The notes below the pieces were generated by a model that saw nothing but the letters and a program-made list of their open reading frames with translations, was not told the origin of the DNA and made no database searches. A stretch of 64,000 nucleotides of DNA from Scilla litardierei (lineage: Eukaryota > Streptophyta > Magnoliopsida > Asparagales > Asparagaceae). The stretch is from NCBI GenBank assembly GCA_030789695.1, contig CM061141.1, forward strand, positions 194,567,689 to 194,631,688, read 5' to 3'. Shown piece after piece: positions 57,122 through 64,000 of this stretch; within the stretch, counting starts at the first letter, position 1, and the number at the start of each line of letters is the position of its first letter. A program made the translations under genes and the position numbers.

Positions 57122-58024
57122 TCACGAGTCCGGAAACAAAAGTGGGAAACGCTCTCGCATCTCATCCTCATTCTCCCAAGTAGACTCTCCAGGTGAGCCG
57201 TGTCGCCACATCACCCTCACAAGATTGACAATCTTGTTCCGAAGCGATTTCTGACGCCTGTCCAGAATCTGCACTGGATGCTGGTCATACGTCATATCGG
57301 GGCGAACGGTTATCTCCGAAAAATCCACCGCATGAGACGGATTGCTAATGTATCGACGAAGCTGCGACACATGGAAAACATTGTGAACTCCTTCCAAAGA
57401 TGGCGGCAAGGCCAAGCGATAAGCTACCTCGCCAACCCTCTCCAAAACGTCAAACGGTCCAATGTATCGCGGGCTCAACTTTCCACGCTTCCCGAAACGA
57501 ATCACACCACGATTCGGGGAAATCTTCAAGAACACATGGTCGCCCGGCTGAAACTCCAAAGGACGACGTTTAGCATCCGCCCAATGCTTAAAACGGTCCT
57601 GAGCAATCCTCAACCTCTCCCGAATATTCCTGACGATCTCCACGGCCTCCACGATCATCTCAGGTCCCAACAACTCCCGATCACCAACGTCATCCCAACT
57701 CAATGGCGATCGACATTTCCTCCCATAAAGAGCGGCGAAAGGCGCCATGCCAATACTCGCCTGGAAGCTGTTGTTGTAGGAAAACTCTACCAGATGCAGA
57801 TGGTCCTCCCACGAACCCTTGAAATCCAACATGCACGCCCTCAGTATTTCTTCCAAAATCTGAATCGTCCTCTCGGACTGGCCATCCGTTTGCGGATGGT
57901 ACGCCGTGCTGAAACTCAGACGCGTACCCAAGCTCTTCTGCAAACTCTGCCAGAACTGAGATGTGAACCTCGTGTCTCTGTCCGACACGATACTCACGGG
58001 GAATCCGTGAAGTCGCACAACCTC
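57122..58024 (-). CDS. Element G integrase C-terminal half with chromodomain (last exon)
   Basis: About 300 codons, open to TGA/TAG at 57122. The second catalytic Asp is in SDRDTRFTS and the catalytic Glu in TDGQSERTIQ; GPF-type SPRYIGPFDVLERVG follows; the last ~50 residues (HPVQILDRRQKSLRNK ... VMWRHGSPGESTWENE) form a chromodomain, which targets integration to marked chromatin in this clade. The first integrase Asp and zinc domain are in the preceding exon, across the candidate intron 58025-58095. No lesion is seen in this part. Confidence 0.85.
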   Translation of the reverse strand, partial: EVVRLHGFPVSIVSDRDTRFTSQFWQSLQKSLGTRLSFSTAYHPQTDGQSERTIQILEEILRACMLDFKGSWEDHLHLVEFSYNNSFQASIGMAPFAALYGRKCRSPLSWDDVGDRELLGPEMIVEAVEIVRNIRERLRIAQDRFKHWADAKRRPLEFQPGDHVFLKISPNRGVIRFGKRGKLSPRYIGPFDVLERVGEVAYRLALPPSLEGVHNVFHVSQLRRYISNPSHAVDFSEITVRPDMTYDQHPVQILDRRQKSLRNKIVNLVRVMWRHGSPGESTWENEDEMRERFPLLFPDS

Positions 58025-58095
58025 CTGCACGATTCACGTTACATCACTATCCAAACTAGGAAAAGGAAATAAAACGGAGAGTAAAAGAATTTTAC
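58025..58095 (-). other. Candidate 71-bp intron within the element G integrase
   Basis: Donor GAG|GTAAAATTC and acceptor AATCGTGCAG|GAGG, phase 0, T-rich. Its length is not a multiple of three and it contains stops; removing it joins RYME to EVVRLHGFP, the continuous sequence expected in this integrase family. Confidence 0.7.
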
Positions 58096-60515
58096 CTCCA
58101 TATATCTCCTCGCTAGCGCCTCAGTGGACTGTCCCACTCGGAACGGAATAAAGTGCGCAGATTTGGTCAATCGATCTACGATCACCCAAATCGCGTCATT
58201 CTGCTTCGGACTCTGAGGTAGTCCAGTCACGAAATCCATAGTGATGTGTTGCCATTTCCACTCCGGAATCGGAAGCGGTTGTACCAACCCGGCCGTACGC
58301 TGATGCTCCGCCTTCACTTGCTGGCAAACCAAGCACTTGGCTACACTCCGAGCCACGCTCCTCTTCATACCATGCCACCAATAATTCAGACGAAGATCCT
58401 GGTACATCTTGGTGCCACCAGGATGCACAGAATACGGTGAACTGTGTGCCTCCACCATCAACTCCTCTCTAAAATCCCCATCTGGCACACACAACCTGGC
58501 TCCAAACCTCAGCGAGCCATCCTTATGAATCAAAAAGTCAGTCCGCAGACTGGCTTCCACCTGCTCCCGAATCTTCACCAGCTTCGGATCCTCAGCCTGG
58601 CCAGCCTTAATCCGATCCACGATCGTCGACTGTACCTGCATGTACATTAACGAAGAAGCCTCCCCAGGAAGAACAATCTCCACGCCAGACTCGCAAAAAT
58701 CCTGCTGCAATCTCCACTGCGAGGTCAAAATCATCACCGCTGGAAGCCTACTCAGCGTATCAGGAACCACATTCACCTTGCCAGGGTGAAACTGCAAATC
58801 AATCTCATAATCCGCCATAAGCTCCAACCATCGACGCTGTCGCATGTTAAGCTCCTTCTGAGTGAAAATATACTTCAAGCTTTTGTGATCGGTGAAAATC
58901 TTCACTTTCTCACTCAGCAAGAAGTGCCTCCAAATCTTAAGAGCAAACACAACGGCAGCCAACTCCAAATCATGCGTCGGATAATTCTTCTCATGAACCT
59001 TAAGCTGACGAGACGCATACGCCACAACATGCCCATGCTGATGCAACACTCAACCGAGACCCTTGCCAGAAGCATCGCAAAAGATCTCAAATCCACCGTT
59101 GCGATCAGGCACAACAAGAATAGGGGCAGTCGTCAACCTCTCCTTCAGAACACCAAAAGCACTCTCACAATCACCCGACCAAACAAAAGCAACATCCTTC
59201 CGCGTCAACCTGGTCATCGGCTCAGCAATACGAGAAAAGTCCTTAATGAATCGCCGATAGTAACCAGCAAGTCCAAGGAAACTCCGAATCTCAGACGTTG
59301 ACGACGGAACAGGCCACTCCCTGATGGCCCTAATCTTCTCGGGATCCACTGAAATACCATCTCCAGTCACCACATGCCCGAGAAAAGCAACTCTATCCAG
59401 CCAAAACTCGCACTTCGAAAACTTAGCATACAACCGATGCTTCCTCAAAATCTCCAACACCGTCCTTAAGTGCGAGGCATGCTCTTTCTCCGATTTCGAA
59501 TAGATCAGAATGTCGTCAATAAAAATAACGACAAACTTATCCAAAAAGTCGTAGAAAATCAGGTTCATCAGATTCATGAAAACTGCGGGCGTGTTAGTTA
59601 CGCCGAAAGGCATAACCACGAACTCATAGTGTCCATACTTCGTCCTGAACGCTGTCTTCGGAACATCTCCCTTCGTCACCTTCAACTGATGGTAACCACT
59701 CCTCAAATCCAATTTAGAAAACACCCTCGAACCTCCAAGCTGATCAAAAATATCATCGATGCGAGGCAACAGGTATTTATTCTTGATGCTCACCGCATTC
59801 AACTCCCGATAATCCACGCACATGCGACGCGAACCATCCTTCTTCTTTATCAACAGCACCGGTGCTCCCCACGGAGACACACTAGGATTAATATAACCCT
59901 TCTGCAAAAGCTCATCCAACTGCTTCCACAACTCTTCCAATTCTGCAGGTGCCATACGATACGGCGCCTTCGAAATCGGCTGCGCACCTGGAACGAGATC
60001 GATAGAAAATTCCAGAGCTCGATCAGGTGGCAAACCAGACATCTCCTCGGGGAAGACGTCGCCAAAATCACGCACCACAGCTGGCCACTCCAGCTCCATC
60101 TGCATTGCCACAGCCTCCACTGGCCTGGCCCGAAATCTGACAGGACTAAGCGAACTGCTACCACGACTGAACTCAAACACTGGATGTCCGGGAATCTCGA
60201 ACACCACCTTCTTCCTCCGACAGTCGATCGTAGCATAGAAGCTCGCAAGCCAGTCCATCCCAAGAACTGCATCATAGTTGATGATGTCGTGGACAATGAA
60301 ATCAGCGAAAAGCTCATGTCCACAGACCACCAACGAGCAAGAATTGCAACCACGATGCACCGAGACCACGCCATTCCCTGTAACGATGTTCCAACTCTTT
60401 GAAAGAGGGGACGTCGACAAGGAATGCCTCTCCACGAAGCTCCAAGAAATAATGCACATCGATGCACCAGAGTCAAAGAGGACTCGTGCAGGAAATGTGC
60501 ACACCAAAACCACAC
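58096..60515 (-). pseudogene. Element G protease, RT, RNase H and integrase N-terminal half (one nonsense codon)
   Basis: In order: aspartic protease ([18 protein letters not shown]), RT ([29 protein letters not shown], catalytic [18 protein letters not shown]), RNase H ([12 protein letters not shown] ... [27 protein letters not shown]), integrase zinc domain ([14 protein letters not shown] ... CLVCQQVK) and first catalytic Asp ([11 protein letters not shown]). A single TGA at 59050-59052 falls inside RNase H, where relatives have Cys or a similar residue after GKGLG; TGT to TGA is one step. RT has TNTPAVF in place of the usual TNAPA.F. Apart from the stop the frame is intact over 800 codons. 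Confidence 0.9.
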
Positions 60516-60629
60516 CTAACAAGCAATTTAACAATCAAACCCTATTCTAGCAAACAACCATGTTCACGTAAACAACACAAACTAACAATCAAAACCAGCT
60601 AGGAAGGTAACAGCTAGATTGAGGATTAC
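60516..60629 (-). other. Candidate 114-bp intron between element G gag and protease
   Basis: Donor ATCGCAG|GTAATC, acceptor TTGCTTGTTAG|GTGTGG, phase 1, strongly T-rich. It contains TGA and TAG codons in the gag frame. Splicing regenerates a Gly codon and joins EVIA to [17 protein letters not shown], a normal gag-protease junction. Confidence 0.72.
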
Positions 60630-61761
60630 CTGCGATAACCTCATCCACAGCCTCGCTCTCCGCAGCGGTCATCAGAAAAGCCTGCCTCCTCGGCGGAACA
60701 GCCTGCTGAAAAGCCTGCCTCTGCGGAACAAGGGCTGCTCCACGTCCAGCAGGAACAGACGCTCGCTGCTGCAACGGCTGAGCTGCAACAGGAGCCCTCC
60801 GCAGCTGATTCGCGTGCCGACAATCCTTCGCGGCATGGGAAGCATCACCGCAAACCAGGCACTGGCCCAAAAACTTTCGACACTGATCCTTGACGTGGCC
60901 AGGCTTGCCGCAGAAATGGCAAAACTTCAGAATAGGCCCTCCTGGCCTCTTAAACTGAGCGGACTGATTAGGCCTGAATCCAGGTCTAACCACAGCTCTC
61001 GCCTGTTCCACAGGCCTCTTCCCAGCACCAACAACAGACCCCCTCCTCTGGTTCACGAGCAGCTCTTGCCTCTTGGCATCGACCAGAACCTTCTGATAAG
61101 GCTCCCGGTCAGAGGAGGTCACAAAACTCTGGAGCTCCGAAGCAAGCCCCTGCAGGAACCTCTGAGCCTTCTCCTCAGCGTCCTGCACCATCTTTGGTGC
61201 AAACCGACTCAGCCTCATGAACTCTTGGTGATACATGTCCACCGACGAGCTCCCTTGCTTCAGATCGATAAAACGCTGCAGCATCTCCTCCCTGGCAGCT
61301 TTCGGGAAGAACTCACCCTCAAATCTAGCCTTGAAGGTAGCCCAAGCTATCGGCTCCACCAACAATTTCTCTTCCGCATCCCACCAATTCTGAGCATTAT
61401 CCTTGAGTTGCCTCTTCGCCAAATCAACCCATCCAGTTGGGGTGATCTTGGCCATCTTCAGATTGTCCTCGATGTTCCGAATCCACTCATCGGCAGCCAG
61501 AGGACCCTCAGACCCATCAAAATATGCGGGACCCAGCTCTCGAAATTGCTTCGCTCCTGGATCAGAGCGAGGAACATCCGGAAGAGCCCGGGCAGCTCGA
61601 GCAAGTGGAGCATTCTGGACTTGCAGAAGCACACCCTGCTGCACTTGCATCATCTGGAGCATCATCCGCATCATCTCACTACTGGTGGGTTCCCGCTCAG
61701 GCTCCACATCATGAGGGAGCGCACCACTACCCCCACCACGGGTGAAACACCTTCCTGCCAT
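60630..61761 (-). CDS. Element G gag (first exon)
   Basis: About 377 codons from MAGRCFTRGG at 61761. The retrotrans_gag core is at about 75-200 (YFDGSEGPLAADEWIRNIED, NWWDAEE, FKARFEGEFFP, EFMRLSRFAP). Two CCHC knuckles follow: CHFCGKPGHVKDQC (281-294) and CLVCGDASHAAKDC (301-314). The tail is Gln/Ala/Arg-rich. Without splicing the frame would read 13 intron codons and stop. Gag would form the particle and bind RNA, possibly also that of element A, which has the same leader. No lesion is visible. Confidence 0.88.
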
Positions 61762-61904
61762 CTAATGACACAGAGAACGAATCAGATTAGACTCATAGCT
61801 TATGACTCGGACGTCGAACTTAATTTATTGGACATTCTAAAATTATTATCGCTATTCCAAAAATCGCAGTTACAGAAGGACCTGCATGGGCCACCACTAA
61901 AACC
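61762..61904 (-). promoter_or_regulatory. Element G leader (PBS region)
   Basis: It lies between 5' LTR and gag and is shared with A (5755-5865). In sense direction the LTR is followed by GGTTTTAGTGGTGGCCCATG; no standard tRNA PBS is recognisable. 'GTGGCCCATGCAGGTCC' is common to both elements and is the best candidate for the primer site or another cis signal. Confidence 0.55.
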
Positions 61905-64000
61905 TGTCACGACCCGCTTCCCTAAAATGGAGGCGAGACGTGAAAAGGTCCGCACGAGAGTGGAGCTGTGAAGCCCCAAACCCGATAAGCGTCAAAAATA
62001 CATAAGCAGGTCCCTATAACCACAACGGAATAACAATAATAACACAAGGAGAGACTGAAATAAAATCTCACATCTCATAAATTGTCCAACAAGAAAATAA
62101 GTCCAACATCCAGAAAAGCCACCAGGCTAAAGGAAAAGAGTCTAAGGCCCAGAACAAGGCCAACAAAAGCAACAACGACAAAACAAGGTATAGGTGCTAC
62201 GCACCGATAACAAAACAACTGTCTAACAAAAGTAAAACACAACGAAGACACTAGGACTGGTCCCCAGTGTCCACGTACTCCCCGTCAAACACAAGCTCGG
62301 GCTCGGCGTCAGCAAACACCTCGTCCTCAACAAGGTACTCAGGCTCAGGATCTAACATGTGTCACCCAAAAGAGTAAAGGGGCACATGTCAGCAAGTCTA
62401 AAAGACTTGGGCAAGGAAACTGAAAGTAAGGCAACTAGCAACCTAGCAGTTTAGTATGCATGACATGGCAGTTATAACATGAGTGCACAATTAAGACATG
62501 GCAAGACAATTTGTACAAGAGAACAATCATCGGGACAAGACAAGACAAGACAAGAGTAGCCACGCTACTATCAATCTCAATCGATTCACTATTCACGTTG
62601 TTTTGTAGATGTTTACGCCTTACAGCTGAATGGTTTCACATTCGCTGATTGGCCGCTTAACAACTACCCCAAACCCAGAGTTTACGCCTTACCACTGCAG
62701 TTGCTGATCGGGCAGACTCCCAGTTGATTGGCCGCTTAACTCTTACCCCCAATACCCACACGTAATGGAGCCAGGGTCCCTGCACATGAAGCTCAGCTAG
62801 TGAGCCTGGGGTTGCCCCGCACATGAGCTCGCATTCTTAAACATTTGGCGTAGGGGTGCACCTAGCCGGAAACACGCAATTCGGGCATTGGCTATCAACC
62901 AACACATGGCCCGCTTCTGGAACACGAGCCAGGAACACAAGCATTGTAGCAAAGCTACGCATTCACAGAAATACTTAAAGGATGCAATGACATGACAATT
63001 AATTTGCGTACCGTTAATGGAAAGTAAACATGACATGGTAATTGTGCAACATGACATATGTCGGAACTAGCTTCGTTGTCAAGCTAGTTCCCCTATTCGC
63101 GCCTAGGCGAGTATCATTTCGTCGCCTAGCCTCTTTTATGCCTACAACAAGCAAATGGCCTAAAACATGGCCTAAACCCTAAGTGGCAAGTTTCACTTGC
63201 CTAGCACCGGGGATGACGACCACTTCGTCTCACGGATGCTAATCTACGGGGAAATCGCTGTTATGGGGAAACAAACAACAAACAACATAAAATTTTATTG
63301 GGGTTTCATAAAAATATAAATAGGTTATGAAAACAATGGTAGATCGATTTCTTACCGAGAGGAGGCGGAAGAAACACTCCGGGGAACCCTAGGTTCAGAT
63401 CTGGAGAAGATTGGGGAAGTTTGGGGAAACTAGGGTTTTGGGGGATTTGGGGATTTTGATGGATTTGGTGAGATTTTGGGGAAGATGAGAGGTAGAAAGA
63501 GTGGATGGATGGTTTGGATGATGGATTTAGGGCTTGGAATGAAGGATTGAAGCTTGGAGGAAGATGGGGGCTCAAGGGGGAAGATTTTAGGGTTTTGGGT
63601 CGTGCTGAGGAAGAAGAAATCGTTTGGGTTGGGTTTAAATAGGATGGGCTGGCGGCTGCCCAGAAATTAGGGTTTTAACACAGGTTAGTCGGTCAAAGAG
63701 CAACCACTGACCGACTAGTTTGGCAACTAGTCGGTCGGTCGACCAACGCAGACCGACTACGTGTAAACAGTAACTTCTGAACGAAAATAGAATTTAGAGT
63801 TAGTCGGTCCATGAACAAATACTGACCGACTAGTTTAGCATCTAGTCGGTCGATGAACGTTCTTAGACCGACTAAGAGTAAACAGTAACTCAACTAAAAT
63901 TAAGATGATGTGTTAGTCGGTTAAGGAAGCATTGCCGACCGACTAGTTTGCAACCTAGTCGGTCAACTAACGTTCTTAGACCGACTAACGATAAACAGTA
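61905..64000 (-). repeat. Element G 5' LTR (right copy, truncated by window end)
   Basis: 2096 of about 2467 bp, offset 7295 from the left copy. Hairpins are at 63063-63201, TATA-like CTATTTAAAC at 63633-63642, and the GACCGAC cluster runs from 63684 to the window end. The small open frames (62797, 63306, 63693) duplicate those of the left LTR and are not genes. Confidence 0.93.

Larger units (their letters stand above)
54610..64000 (-). mobile_element. Element G: chromodomain Ty3/gypsy element (Tekay/Del-like)
   Basis: The 3' LTR is 54610-57076, the internal region 57077-61904 and the 5' LTR 61905 to beyond the window. It encodes Gag with two zinc knuckles, protease, RT, RNase H, integrase and a C-terminal chromodomain, as in the Tekay/Del clade. 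LTRs differ at about twenty sites in 2.1 kb by eye, many of them C/T or G/A changes. Lesions: one nonsense codon (59050-59052). Two other breaks coincide with intron-like segments. Left flank GGAAG. Confidence 0.93.

Noticed and set aside
59470..61971. Plus-strand ORFs of 310 and 450 codons opposite gag-pol of G
   Set aside because: They are antisense shadows of gag and RT, which carry all recognised motifs on minus.

Overview
The window is nuclear DNA of a flowering plant, probably heterochromatic. It consists of nested LTR retrotransposons and I recognise no host gene, rRNA or tRNA. Evidence is direct: paired long terminal repeats with TG...CA ends, polypurine tracts (PPT), primer-binding sites (PBS) for tRNA-iMet and tRNA-Asp, short target-site duplications (TSD), and plant-type gag, protease, reverse transcriptase, integrase, chromodomain and Athila-type accessory ORFs. 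I cannot name the species.

Layout. Element A (1-8784, minus) is a non-coding LTR element, cut by the window start and inserted in a ~212-bp tandem array. The array belongs to element X (8785-15976, minus), which carries a broken, apparently spliced 'putative gypsy-type transposon' ORF, a GGCC-rich leader, a PBS and its 5' LTR. X abuts an Athila-type LTR fragment H (15977-16973), which abuts a decayed Tat-type Ty3/gypsy pol (T). T is split in its integrase by copia element C (18352-25080), which has gag only. T ends at 25571, where an older relative of C, element D, begins. D's 5' LTR is split by Athila element E (26198-38682, plus). D's gag relic is at 39747-41486. D's 3' LTR is split by Athila element F (43351-54106, minus, perfect 5-bp TSD) and then by chromodomain element G (54610-end, minus). 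By eye the LTR pairs of A, F and G differ by only about 1-2%, C by a few percent, and E and D clearly more, which agrees with the nesting order.

How the parts work together. G is the only element with all enzymatic domains (gag, protease, RT, RNase H, integrase, chromodomain). Its reading frame is interrupted by one nonsense codon and by two short segments that look like spliceosomal introns. A shares G's leader, PPT, LTR termini and LTR hairpins but has no genes, so it looks like a non-autonomous partner. C and D keep only gag. E and F keep gag-protease plus an 'envelope-like' ORF but have lost RT, RNase H and integrase. Most elements here would therefore depend on enzymes supplied in trans.

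Most notable signals: (1) in both E and F the palindrome cluster that lies upstream of the LTR TATA box occurs a second time inside the element, again upstream of a TATA box and directly before the envelope-like ORF, suggesting a dedicated internal promoter; (2) the two candidate introns of G; (3) hairpins with compensatory changes shared by the LTRs of A and G, and another shared by E and F.
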